Positions 43,731 to 55,421 of a DNA stretch of 64,000 bases are shown here, in pieces. Below the pieces are notes generated by a model. That model had not been told where the DNA came from and did no database searches. It worked only from the letters and a program-made list of their open reading frames with translations. The stretch comes from Yamagishiella unicocca (Eukaryota; Chlorophyta; Chlorophyceae; Chlamydomonadales; Volvocaceae). Each line of letters starts with the position of its first letter. Within the stretch, counting starts at the first letter, position 1. Made by a program: the position numbers and the translations under genes. The DNA lies in assembly GCA_003116995.1 (NCBI GenBank), contig BDSL01000124.1, positions 62,001-126,000 of the forward strand. The letters are read 5' to 3'.

Positions 43731-46700
43731 CTACGACTCCAGCTGCACGTGCCGCATGGCCGCCATCGCCCGCAGCGCCGCCGCGTCCGCGCCGCCCTCC
43801 GCCAGCGCCCCGCGCGCGAGCTCCCCGAACTCCTCCGGCGCCGCCCCGGCCAGCAGCTGCACCGTCAGCAGGCTGGGCGGCGGCGCCACGTGCAGCGCGC
43901 CCATGACGTTGACGAAGTACTCCACGTCAGTGGACAGCTGGCAGCCGCCCTGAGGAGCCGGGGGGGCGGGGGGCATGGAGACCGGTTACGTAACATCGTT
44001 ATGTAACGTTAGAACTTAGAAGCCTCGCCTGAGCTCTTGACCAGCGCTGTGGGCGAGCGAGCGGTCATGCCCCTCCTCGTCACTGCCACTGCACCAACCG
44101 ATATCTCCCGGGTCTCCTCTATCCGCCAGCTACACTACCCATGTCGTATAACCGGGTCTTTATGCCACCCCTCGGTCTTCTCGCCACCACCCCGATGCGA
44201 GGAGCGAGGTGGGTAGCAAGGTGTGAGGCACATGTGAGTGTGTTTCCCCACCTGCTGGCTCAAGGTGGGGATCTTGAACACGGCGTCCGCGTACATCCCC
44301 GCGGCGCCGCTGACCGCCTTGTCCAGCCACTCCGCCGCCAGCTCCTCCCACTCGGCGGCGGCGTCGCCGCCGTCGGCGGCTGCACCCCCCGTCGGGGTCG
44401 CCGCCGCCGCCGAGTCGTCGTTGTTGTCGCCCATCAGCACCTGGGGTGGTGGTGGCGGTGGTGGTGCGGAGAAGGGCAACGGCGGGGGCCACGCGGTCAG
44501 CAACCCTCACTCACTCTGCCCAACACAATCCTAGTCTCCACCACTTGCCTCCCAATAGCAACGCCTCTCCCCACCACCCCGTCCCACCCAATCTCCCCCT
44601 ACCCAGCCCCGCCCCGCCCTGTCCCGCCCCGCTCCGCCCCCCTCGGCTCCCCATCTCCCTCACCTCCAGCTGCTGCGGCATCGCCATCAAGTGGTCGCCA
44701 ATGGCGGTGACGTATGGCAGCGGGTAGGTGTTGAACGACGGCAGCGGCGCGGCGGCGGAGGCGGCGTCGGTGGCGGCCGAGGACTTGCGCCAGTCGGCCA
44801 GCGACGGCAGCGGCGCCAGCAGGGAGACCACCCGCGCCAGCAGCACGTCGAACACGGTGGCCTGAGGGGCGCGAAGCGGGGCGGAGGGCGGAGGGCGCGG
44901 GAAGCTGGGATGGGGTGGGGTGTCGAAAGAAAAGGCAGCTGTGCCATAGACATCCTCTTGGGAAGGACGACTTGAAGCGGGGGCCGTGGACGTGCGAGGG
45001 GAGTTGCATGCTCGAGCAGTTATATGTGTGGAACGGGCTCCTGGCGAGGTGACCCACCCCACTCCTAGGTCCTACAGCGCCACCCCCCGCCACAAACCAC
45101 ACCCGCCGCCCCCTCCACCCACCGGCTGACCAATATATCACCGCCGCCTCTGAACCCCTACCCCACCAGCACTGCCCCCCCTCCCCGCACTTGCAGTCAG
45201 CGCCGACCCACGGGCTTCCCTCCCCCGCCCCCGCACCTGCACCGTGGAGGAGAAGCTGTCCAGCTGAGTCACCGCCGACGGCAGCACCATGAACCGTGGG
45301 TCGCTCAGGCTGGCGCCCAGCTTGCCCAGCTTGGTCAGCCGGTCACCGCGGTTGGCTACTAGCCGCAACGCCACGGGGTCCGCCTCCGCAGCACCGGTCA
45401 GCTCGCAGCCGCCGCCGCCGGCGGCGAAGGGAGTGGGGCCGGCGGGCGCGGCGCCTGTGATGGACCCGGCGGCGCCTGTGATGGACCCGGCGGCGCCGGC
45501 TGGCGGCGCCGACGAGGTGAGTGCCTGCAGGCGACCCACGGCGGCGGCGACGGCTGTGCGCAGCGCCGCCTCCAGCCGCCCCACCGCGGCGGACAGCTCG
45601 CGGCCGACCTGTCGGCCAGCCATCGGGAGCCAGCGGTCGGGTGGGGATCAGTATCTGGGTTCTAGGGTTTTGGGGTAGATCGGGACGCATGCCCCCAGAG
45701 CCAGGGATGCCGCCTTCGGCTTCGAAGCCACGTTAGTTACGTTTCTCGCCCTTCCTACATCTCTCCTCTTTCCCCGCTGCCCCTTCATCATCCTCACTGC
45801 CGCAAACTTCCCCAGACCCGGTTGGTGCGGTTGCTGCGTCGCTCCCAACCACCTTTGCAGCGCACGTCGTACATGGGGGCTCTTCTAGAAACCCGATCCC
45901 AGGCCGCCATCCATCCCCCGCCCTCCCACCTTGATCAGCTGCAGCACATTTGCGATGTCCTCGCCGTCCTCCGCCGCGCCTCCGCCTCCGCCTCCGCCGC
46001 CTCCCGCCGCCGCGCGCGCCTTCTGCCTGGCCCCCAGCCCCGCAACCGCTGACTGCATGGCCGCCAGGTAGGTTGTCAGCTCCGAATCCACCGCCCGAAG
46101 CAGCGACCGGACCTCGCTGCCGCCCGTTAGCGCGTTGCACCTGCAAAGTAGTGGAGGTGTTGGTGGTGTTGGTGATGGCGGGGAGGCCGTGTCGTTGTCA
46201 CCCCAGTAGTAAAGACACAAATATACCGAACACACGAGGGTATACGCGAGCTCCAGGAGTGCGGTGAGGGAGGGGCTGCATTATGGTCCCCGTCTCACGC
46301 GACGAAGCAACCCGTATAGTTCTTCTTCCGTTCAAAAGGTCGATGTGGCAGAACAGAAAGGAGGTGGACGACCCGACCCATGGGTCAGGTAGGAGGGCGT
46401 GCCCTAGCGATCCCAGGTCGCCGCCGGCCAAGTCTGATTGCGCTGCCGACGACAGCTGCTGAACCCGACGACAGCGGCCCCACGCCCCATCGCTTCCACA
46501 TCGCACCCCCACCCCGGACCCCATCCCAAAAACGGTTTTAAAACGGTAAAACGGTTTCTATACACTACGGACCCCATCCCACGCACACCGACCCCGCTAC
46601 CGTCCCCCAGCCCACCTCTCCACCGCCGCGTGCAGCGACGCGAACGCGGGCCTTATGGATCCCGCCAGCCGCGACACGGCGGCCTCCGGCTCCTCGGCAG

Positions 46701-49700
46701 CCAGGCCGGCGCCGCCGGGGGACTGCGCCGGCGGCAGCGCGGCCCGCAGGTCCGCCTGCAGCTGCGCCGCCTCCAGCTCGCCGTACGCATCCACCTTGTC
46801 CTCCAGGGGGGCGTATACCTGGGGCCGGGGCCGGCGGGGTCAGAAGAAGCCCGTGTGACGAACCGTAGAGGAAAAGGAGGGGTGGAGGGGGCGGAGGGAG
46901 GGGATGGGAGCAGGGAACGGGGTCTTGGCCCCGCGCCCTCTCCCCCCAACCCAACCGGTCCTTTTGCCACCCCCCCGCCTCTGCCTGCCCCCAGCCCACC
47001 AGCTGGTCGTCATCCCCCCTGCCCACATGGACCCACCTCCCCTGCGTCCCTTCCCTCCCCCGCCCGCTTTTCCGGTAACTGGTCCTTTTGTGTAAACCTC
47101 TCCCCCCCCCGGTTTTCCCCCGCTCTCCCCCCGCTTTCCTCCCGCTAGTCGTCCCTCCTTTCCCCCCAATGTCAGTCCGCGGGTTTCCTCGCCGCCGCCA
47201 CCACCCCCACCATCACCACCCGCCTGCTCGGCCCTACCAGCTGGATGATCTCCCTGGTCCGGCTGGGCTCCACCTCGGTCAGCAGCTCATGCAGCGCCCG
47301 CCCAAACACCCCCAGCTCCCGAGCCAGGCCCGACAGCGGGCCGATCACGCGGAGGGGCGCCAGCCGGTCCCGTGCCGCCTTGCTGATCTGCGGCCCCGGG
47401 GCGGTTGTAACCGAACCGTTTTTCACGACGGGACAGGATGGTGGGGCGGCCCCGGGGCGGTTGTAACCGAACCGTTTTTCACGACGGGACAGGATGGTGG
47501 GGCGGCCCCGGGGTGGTTGTAACCGAACCGTTTTTCACGACGGGACAGGATGGTGGGGCGGCCCCGGGGTGGTTGTAACCGAACCGTTTTTCACGACGGG
47601 ACAGGATGGTGGGGCGGCCCCGGCGTGGTTGTAACCGAACCGTTTTTCACGACGGGACAGGATGGTGGGGCGGCCCCGGCGTGGTTGTAACCGAACCGTT
47701 TTTCACGACGGGACAGGATGGTGGGGCGGCCCCGGAGTGGGAGGTGGCGAGAAGACCCGGTTACACAACATGGCTCCAGGGTGGGGGTGGCGAGGAGACC
47801 CGGTTACACAACATGGCTCCAGGGTGGGGGTGGCGAGGAGACCCGGTTACACAACATGGCTCCAGGGTGGGGGTGGCGAGGAGACCCGGTTACACAACAT
47901 GGCTCCAGGGTGGGGGTGGCGAGGAGACCCGGTTACACAACATGGCTCCAGGGTGGGGGTGGCGAGGAGACCCGGTTACACAACATGGCTCCAGGGTGGG
48001 GGTGGCGAGGAGACCCGGTTACACAACATGGCTCCAGGGTGGGGGTGGCGAGGAGACCCGGTTACACAACATGGCTCCAGGGTGGGGGTGGCGAGGAGAC
48101 CCGGTTACACAACATGGCTCCAGGGTGGGGGTGGCGAGGAGACCCGGTTACACAACATGGCTCCAGGGTGGGGGTGGCGAGGAGACCCGGTTACACAACA
48201 TGGCTCCAGGGTGGGGGTGGCGAGGAGACCCGGTTACACAACATGGCTCCAGGGTGGGGGTGGCGAGAAGACCCGGTTACACAACATGGCTCCAGGGTGG
48301 GGGTGGCGAGGAGACCCGGTTACACAACATGGCTCCGGGGTGGGGGCGGGGGAGAGCAGGAGCGGGGTTGGGAGGGTGTGCTGGCGCGTAAGGACACGAA
48401 TGCCGCGATGGAGAAGGGCGACGAGGGGTATCCACCTCGAAGCTGGGGTTACCGGAAGCAGGAGTCCAGGGGGCGGCATAAAAACTGGTTACGCGACACG
48501 GATAGGATAGCTGGCGCATTGTCCAGGGGGCGGGGGAGATTGCACCGTTGGTAGGAGCTGAGCTGGGAGGAGCCCTATCCTACCACGCGCCCCATCCCTG
48601 ACATCCCTACCGGCCCCGTTCCCCCCGCTCCTCGCGGATTTCCTTTATAAAACCCCGCTCCTCCCCCTCCTCCCCCTCTCCCCGGACCGTGCCATACACG
48701 TGATGCCGTTGGCCCGCTCGCTCACCTTGGTGAACACCTCCAGGCACAGCGCCCCCAGCAGCATGGCCGCGTGTCCGGGCAGCACGTGGCCGCCCCACGC
48801 CGCCTCCGCCTCCAGCAGCGCCAGCAGCCGCGACAGGAAGGCCGGCAGCCACACCGCCACGGCCTCCACACCGGCGGCCCCCGGACCCGACGACCCCGCG
48901 GCATGCTCCTCCCACAGGGCGTGCACCCGGGCCAGCTTGGTGGAGACGTACAGGCTCTCGATGGTGCCGTACCTGTACGGCGCCGCGCGCAGGCAGGGAA
49001 TGACTCACATGATTGATGCTGACGATGACTCGCCCGCGGGGTTACCCGGGTAGCCCCGGGGGTAACCCGGCAACAGCTGCTGTGCGGCGGCGGCGACGGC
49101 GTCGGCGTCCATTCCATGACTTTTTCGCAGTTGTTTGTTTTCGCGCAGCCCTCTTGGCGCTCCGTGCCCGCCCCATGAGGCCGGTGCTGGCTCCCCTTTC
49201 CCATCCAGGCCGCACCTGTCCACCGCCAGCAGCAGCCCGCACAGTTTGCGTGTGTTGTCGTCGTCCTGGCCCCGGGCCAGTGCCTCGCTCAGGCTGCCCT
49301 CCACCTGCGTCTGGAGCCTGTCCTCCAGCGCACGGAGCTTCTGCCGGCCTGAGGGAGGGTTAGGATTAGGGTTTTGGGTTTGGCTTTAAGATCTGGATTT
49401 TGGCTTGGAAGGGGGTGGATGGGTCGTGGCGGTGGGGTCAGGCCTACCGACTGGAACTTCAGTGTGGCATGAACCCCTGTTCCCCAACTCCCCTGTCCCC
49501 CAATTGCCCTGTCCCCCACTTGCTTCTTTCCCGCCCCCTGCACAATTTCCCCCCTCTTTTCCGCAATTCGCTCTCCCCCCGTCGCCTGAAGCCGAGCATC
49601 GCGGACCTGCACGGAACTCGGGCACGTCGCCGACGAGGCTGAGGCTGCGGCGCATGGACGCAAGGATTTCGGCAACCTTTGGCAGGTCGCCGGCTGCAAA

Positions 49701-50117
49701 CACCTCTTCCACCTTGACGAACAAGCCCGACAGCTCGGTGGCCTCTTTCAGCGAGTTACAGGCGCTTTCCATGTTGGCTTTTACTTGGTGGAGCTGCGAA
49801 ATGTGCTCGACGCTCCCCCTTGCCTCGCCGGCATCACGCTGCACAGTCTGTGCCATCACTTGTACCTGATCCTGCATGCCCTGGATGTCGCCCTGTAAGC
49901 GGTAGATTTCCTGGATGGCGAATGGTATACGTCGCATGGCCTGTGCGCTGTTATCGCCGAGAGTTGCCTCAATATCCTCGGCACCTAGCTGCAGACGCAT
50001 CTCCAGCTCGGCGAGAAACTTCTCCAATGGCTCCTCCGCTGGCCGTGTGCCGCAAGCTTGGTTAATCCACGCGATCGGGTCGAATCCATCCTCCGCAAAG
50101 TCAGCTATATCCGCCAT
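43731..50117 (-). CDS. COG7: Conserved oligomeric Golgi complex subunit 7, 10 exons
   Basis: Subunit of the COG tethering complex (lobe B) that helps retrograde vesicles dock at the Golgi and keeps glycosylation enzymes in place; peripheral membrane protein. Exons in gene order: 49607-50117, 49216-49348, 48726-48972, 47238-47387, 46616-46818, 45930-46140, 45237-45608, 44664-44861, 44252-44440, 43731-43949; all phases join, 810 aa against about 770 for animal COG7. Landmarks: N-terminal FDPIAWINQACG and FLAELEMRLQLGAEDIEATL; VEEVFAAGDLPKVAEILASM; YGTIESLYVSTKLARVHALW; RCNALTGGSEVRSLLRAVDS; and the C-terminal block GGCQLSTDVEYFVNVMGALH with AMAAMRHVQL. Predicted mostly helical with heptads in exon 1. 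Ala/Gly-rich insertions lie in the middle. Intron 3 (47388-48725) is filled by two tandem arrays. Confidence 0.93.
44126..44165 (-). repeat. Family B element in COG7 intron 9
   Basis: The + strand reads AGCTACACTACCCATGTCGT then ATAACCGGGTCTTTATG, parallel to the PUS3 copy at 24757-24806. Confidence 0.6.
47392..47735. repeat. 56-bp minisatellite, 6 copies, starting at a COG7 3' splice site
   Basis: Units containing GGTTGTAACCGAACCGTTTT and TCACGACGGGACAGGATGG recur every 56 bases from about 47405 to 47684. The first unit's GGCCCCGGGG overlaps the acceptor region of the exon ending at 47387. Confidence 0.92.
47737..48340. repeat. 43-bp minisatellite, 14 copies, in COG7 intron 3
   Basis: AACATGG recurs every 43 bases from 47767 to 48326. 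The unit includes GGCGAGGAGACCCGGTTACA then CAACATGGCTCCAGGG. Because 43 is not a multiple of 3 the array reads open in all three + frames; these frames are not genes. The unit core matches dispersed family B. Confidence 0.95.
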
Positions 50118-50537
50118 TGTTATCTACTCAGTACTACGTCTCATACGCCACTGAGAAGGTTACAATTCCAGCTGTGCAATGGCCTAAGCAATGTGACAGG
50201 CGAACTCCCGCGCTGCACACCTAGATCGCAGCTTGCTATTCATAACTACTTCTCTTGTAACAGTACGTAAGTTTACGTCGAAATGTAAGCTCTGTATGAA
50301 CAGTGGCCGCGTTTTCGGTGTCCTGCCGAGCGGTTGCATCGTTTAGTCGCCACGGCGACATGACCATGTCTACAAATGAAACTGAAAGTTGCAAGCTCCG
50401 CACCTTATCCCAAGTTGTTTAGTAAATTGCCTTCCCTCGGTAATAGGCATTTTCCCCTGGACATTCTCATTAAGCCACGCGCTGCTCGTTAGTACTGTGT
50501 AAGCTATCCATGGCCGCGTGACGTTACTCCAACAGTT
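50118..50537. promoter_or_regulatory. Shared upstream region of COG7 (-) and RPA43 (+)
   Basis: Start codons are 420 bases apart and diverge. The region is clearly less GC-rich than its surroundings and has no open frame of interest. It must carry both promoters; no specific motif was identified. Confidence 0.5.
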
Positions 50538-53500
50538 ATGGCGACTTCATTCAGCAACAGTAACGCGCTCTACAGGACGCGCACGCTCTTCTCTATTGAA
50601 CTGCACCCTAGCACGGTCGGCGACGTTCGGCAGGGGGTGAAGGAGCAATTAAACACACATCTTTTAAGGTGCTCTTGGGCGCTGGCAGGCGTGGGCTAGG
50701 AGTATCTCGCGCCGCCAAAACAGCGCGAACCGACACGCCCTGGCTTGCGCACCTACGCAGATATGTGGATGAATTCAACGGTGTCCTGATTTCGTACTCA
50801 AATGTCGAAATTTTGACCAAAAAGGTGGGGATACGTCGAGTAGTTCCCCATGCTCCCGCCGCCCTCGCCGCCGACCCAGGTCGCGGCTAACGTCAGAACG
50901 CTGTTCCAACCTCTATGCAGCCGGTAATCCATCCATACTTCCCATACTTCCACCTGGACGTCCGCGCGGACGTGCTGGTCTTCAAGCCCGTCGCGGGCAT
51001 GACTCTTGGTGAGACCCGCGCCGCGTCGGGTCGGCCACCCAAGCCTCTCATCCTGACCAGCCTATACAACCAACATTGGGGGGCGGGGAGGGGCAACTGG
51101 AAGAGGGCGCGTCCTGCCCCGATCGAGCGCCATCGGGCCCACGCCGTCAAACACCCGCACCCAACCGACTGCCGTCCCATCTCCCCTTGCACCCGCCCCG
51201 CCCGCTGAGCAGTTGGGCGAGTGAGCCACTTGGGAGAGGACTACATCAGCGCCTTGGTCCTGGGCGTCTTCAACGTCACCATCCCATCGCGCAGTGTAAC
51301 GCCGGACCTGCATTTCATGCGCGAGGTGCGAGATGCTGCGCTCGGCGCTGGGGTCTGCTGGTGGCTCCGGCGGCCGCCGAAGGGCCACAACTAGCTACGT
51401 GACGGTGTTGGGGCAGGGCAGCTGTGAATGGGTTCTGGCGGGTGGCTGGGTGCTTAGGGGATCTGGGTCGGGTCGGCTGGGTACCGGCTGACGCGATGGA
51501 GTGCGGGCCAAGGATGGCCCGCCCGAAGCGTCCAGGGAGGGGAAGGGGGTGCGGTTGTGGAGGCACACCGGCGAGAGGCATAGCTGGGCACAGCAGGGGG
51601 AGGGAGCAGTCAGCTGGAGGGTAAGGGCTCCGAGGGGGCGGCGGCGGGAGCACCGCAAGCCAGGCTGGGCGCAGGGAGGTCAGGGGAGGCAGCGGCGCAG
51701 CACCTCGGGGCGCGGCGACGCTCCTTACATCCGTGAGAGCACAAAGCTCTCCACCCGCGCGGCCTAGAGCCGGCAGGGCCTGTTGGCCAATAGGGGGCCG
51801 CGGGTGCAGCCGCAGGCAAGGCGGATGGGGGAGACCGCGTCACGCTCCGGCGTCACCATCCGGTTGCGTCCTGTTATTGATGCGTGCCGGCGGAACCCGG
51901 GTCGCCTGGCCGAGTGTACACCCCAGCAGCCGCTGGTGTAATGGTCTGGGGCGGGGAGCGTGCAGCGCAGCGAGGAGCGCAGGCGGATGCCTGTCACCGT
52001 GTTGCCTTCTGGAGGAGGGGTACGTCAGTGGGCATGATGTTATCCCTCCCCGTATCCCTCGTCCCTCGCCGCCGCGGCCGCCCTGCAGGAGGACAAGTGG
52101 GTCCACACGAAGCAGCCGCAGCACCAAATAGCAGAGTACAGCTACGTGGTGTTTACGGTGGAGGAGTGAGTGGGGAGGGGGCGGCGACGGCGCGCGGCTG
52201 AGTGGGGAGGGGAGGGTGGGGGTTGTCGGGTTTGGAAGCAGGAATGGGCAAGCGGAAAGCAGGAGGCGTCAGGGGAGATGATGTACAGTGGCAGCTTGAT
52301 CCACAACGCCGGTGGGAGAGGAAATACAGTGCAGGAGGAGGGGTGGGGGTGGGGGTAGAGATGTGGGGACAATGGTGAGGGGATGGCGGGGTGATGGAAG
52401 GAGTCGTGGCGCAGGGCGGGGTGGAATGGGGTGCGGCCAGGCTGCGGGCCGAGCGCTGTCGCGCGGCCGCATGTGTACCTTCCCTCGCACCCATCCTCGC
52501 TCCTCCTCCTCGCTCCTCCCGCTCCCGCTCGCCACCCTGCTGCCGCCGCCAGAGTGCGGGACCACGGCGGCTTCTTCCAGATAACGGGCGCCATGCGGGA
52601 ACCGAACACGGGCGCCGCAGACTTCCTGTACCCGGGCTTGAAGCTGCCGGAGCCGCCAGCGCCCTTGTGGGCAGGTGCGTGGTTTTGGCTCTCAGGGTTT
52701 AGGCCTAGGGTGGTTTTGGCTCTCAGGATTTAGGCCTAGGGTGGTTTTGGGTCTCAGGGTTTAGGCCTAGGGTGGTTTTGGCTGTCAGGGTTTAGGGTTT
52801 TTTGGGGGGGTCCAATAGTACCGGTAGGCGGCGGCGCACGAATGACCGGTGGGGCTGCCAGGTCTGCGGAAATCAAAGTGGGCGGCTGCGGGCATCATGT
52901 TCTGCTGCTGCGGCTGCTACTGTAGGCAAGAGTTATGGGGGCTCGGGACAGGCTAGTGGATCAGAGAGGGGACAGAGGCTGGGCTGCTGCCTCTTGACTC
53001 TGCACGTTTTGTACTGGGCGGGTCTCAACTCTGCCCACCCTGCGCGGTGTAACGCACGCGTCGATCGCATGCCTTTAATCCCTTTCAGTGGATCCGGACA
53101 TGCAAGCTGTGGACAGCGGCGATGCTGGCACGACGGGTCAAACCCCAGCACCCGGACCTACAGCCAACGGCGGCGGCAACGCGTTTGAAACGCCGGCGGC
53201 AGTGGCGAATGGACACGTGAAGGCTACGAAGAACAAGTCGCACAAGCGGCAGCGCGATTCGGATACGCCGGAGGAGGCGAAGGGCAAGCGGCGAAAGAAG
53301 ACAGGCAACGGAACGGGCGGCGCGGTCGCTGACGGCCACCGGACAGCGCCGGCAGCAGCGGTGGCTGCACCGGCGGCAGCGATGCCGACACCGGAGGTGC
53401 CGGCGGCGCCGGCGCGTGAGGAGGGCATGCCGACGAAAAAGGAGGAGAAAGAGCGGAGCGAGAAAAAGGACAAGGACAAGAGCGAGAAGAAGAAGGAGCG

Positions 53501-54014
53501 GAGTGAGAAGAAGGAGCGGAGCGAAAAGAAGAAGGAGCGGAGCGAGAAGAAGAAGGAGCGGAGCGAGAAAAAGAAGGAGCGGAGCGAGAAAAAGAAGGAA
53601 CGGAGCGACAAGCAGGGGGTGGGCAAGTCCGGTGGCGTAACACCTGCGGCAGTGACGGCGGCGCCCAGTCTGGCGCCCGTGGCGGCGGCGACCAACCCTG
53701 CCCCTGTCGCGGAAACAGCAGCAGCAACGGCGGCAGGACAAGGGGGGGCCCACACGGATACGGGCAAGCAGACGCGCGGGGAGGCGCAGGCAAACGGCGG
53801 GGTCGGGCCGTCGGGTGGGAAGGGGCCCTCATTAAGCGACGGCGGCAAGGAGGCTGGCCGGAGTGAAGGCGGTGACACCGATAAGAAAAAGAAGAAGCAC
53901 AAGGACAAGGATGGCAAGAGCTCTAGCAAGAAGGACAAGGAGGGCAAGGGCAAGAGCTCTAGCAAGAAGGACAAGGAGGGGACGAAGGACCGGGAGAAGA
54001 GCCGGCAAGGGTAG
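50538..54014 (+). CDS. RPA43: RNA polymerase I subunit RPA43 (POLR1F/Rpa43 type) with long Lys-rich tail, 7 exons
   Basis: Part of the Pol I stalk that helps recruit the polymerase to rDNA promoters in the nucleolus. Exons: 50538-50668, 50761-50824, 50921-51008, 51213-51325, 52089-52165, 52553-52674, 53089-54014; all phases join, 506 aa. The first ~198 residues hold the RPB7-like fold: IELHPSTVGDVRQGVKEQL, EFNGVLISYSNVEILTKK, PYFHLDVRADVLVFKP, then the OB-like part VGRVSHLGEDYISALVLG, EYSYVVFTVEEVRDHGGFF and QITGAM. Weaker alternatives are RPB7 or RPC8, but ISALVLGVFN is characteristic of RPA43. Residues ~199-506 come from one exon and are disordered, with repeated KKERSEKK blocks and SSSKKDKEG duplicated near the end, as in other eukaryotic RPA43 tails but longer. 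The start is the first ATG in phase. Confidence 0.9.
52679..52802. repeat. 31-bp telomere-like tandem repeat, 4 copies, RPA43 intron 6
   Basis: TCAGGGTTTAGGCCTAGGGT and GGTTTTGG recur every 31 bases, beginning just after the donor at 52675. Each unit includes GGGTTTAGG, like the algal TTTTAGGG telomere motif. Confidence 0.88.
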
Positions 54015-55421
54015 CCCGCGTCGAGCAAGCGTGCAGTGTGTATGGGTATGGGTGTCGTTTGCGTGGCTGGTGGTGCGTGTGGGTGTGTCGGGCGCGGGGT
54101 ACTGGGAAGAGGCGGCGGGGTTGCTGGGAGCTCAGGTATTGTCGATGCTGTTAGCAGCGCCGGGATGTGCAAAACGGCTGTATGCGAGGTCTGTGGCAAA
54201 CACCAGAGCTTGTAAGGACAGGACAGCGTGCCATGGTGCTCTCCAACGCACGCACTCGCTGCGTCGCAGTGCTGATGCCTCCGCACCGATTGCGTCACGG
54301 CGTCCGTCCGAGCTGGCCAGCCCCGCCTTTTCCCAGCTCGGGCAATCCACAGTGCTAGGACTCCCAACCAAATCAACCACCATCTCACGTGCACGCATGC
54401 AAGCCGGAGGCTCCTAAGCTGCCACGCCCAGGCGCGAGCGCCAAAAGAAATGTGTGGCAACTCGTCGTCATCCGACTGACTGACTGACACACGACTTACA
54501 AAGGAACGTCAGTGTGCCGGGCTGGAGAGCACACCACATCAGGCAACTGGTTTTGCGTCTAGACCACTTAGAAAAAATCTAAACCCTGAACGACCAGCGA
54601 CTTCCGCGAGCTCGCACTCCGCAGCCACACGCAACCACTCGCCTCGAAAGACCCGTCCCACTGCGTCCCGCCGCCCCGCACATGGCCCCCCCCACAACAC
54701 CTGCAACCCGCCAGCGGCGGCGCTGGACGCGGCGCAGCGCGACATGTGCGCGTCCGCGAGCCTCGTGTTTCGTGTAAACGCGGCTCGCGCAGTGATGTGC
54801 GGCACTCTGTACGCACTGGGAGGACCTGCTGCCCAGCGGCGCCCCAGGGCTCGAAGCCGAGGGAATGCAAATCAGCTCGACAGTCTCCTACTGCACTGCG
54901 CTCACATCACTCAACGCTCACATCACTCAACGCGCTGCGTCCGTCGACCTGCCCATCCAACCTGCGTCCCGCCGCTACCGCCCCGCCGACCGCCCACCCC
55001 CAGCCAACTCCGCCCTACAATCACGCCACGGCCCACTGCAACCGGCAGTACCCAATCACACAACGGGCCAGGCCAGCAGGCCCCGAAGTAGCAGCGACAG
55101 CATTTGACGTGCCTATCGCCTCTCAAAACCTCACCCACAGTCCAAGTCCCGAGTTACTAGCACGCCACAGTGTCTTACGCACCTCGGACGGGTTCCAGAC
55201 GACGCCCGAACCCAGGCGCCTTGGCGCACACACGCATACACACACACCCGATCGCACACGTTACTCCGTGCGCCAGATTCCCACCAGGGGCTCATCAGCG
55301 TCCTAACCCTGGCCGTCAGCCTCCAGACCTCCAGGTCAATCCCTTGCTCCCCTCACCGGAACCCAGCTTCTTCAGCTGGCACCCGCAGCAGGTCGCCCCC
55401 GTGACGCTGCGCACGCTCCGA
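54015..55421. other. Convergent intergenic region, 3' ends of RPA43 (+) and the plastid protein gene (-)
   Basis: No gene supported; short frames only. It includes the probable poly(A) site of RPA43 near 54211. Confidence 0.45.
54211..54215 (+). terminator. Candidate TGTAA poly(A) signal for RPA43
   Basis: TGTAA about 197 bases past the RPA43 stop, the distance usual for volvocine 3' untranslated regions. Confidence 0.5.

Noticed and set aside
47392..48340. Possible CRISPR-like array
   Set aside because: The repeats are directly tandem with no unique spacers, and the genome is nuclear eukaryotic.
47606..48554. Three overlapping + strand open frames of 260-280 codons
   Set aside because: They are the three readings of the 43-bp minisatellite; a unit length not divisible by three makes all frames cycle through the same peptides. 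The interval is COG7 intron 3.
53138..54490. 450-codon - strand open frame rich in Phe/Ser/Leu
   Set aside because: Antisense of the Lys/Glu/Ser-rich RPA43 tail, whose repeats leave the opposite strand open.
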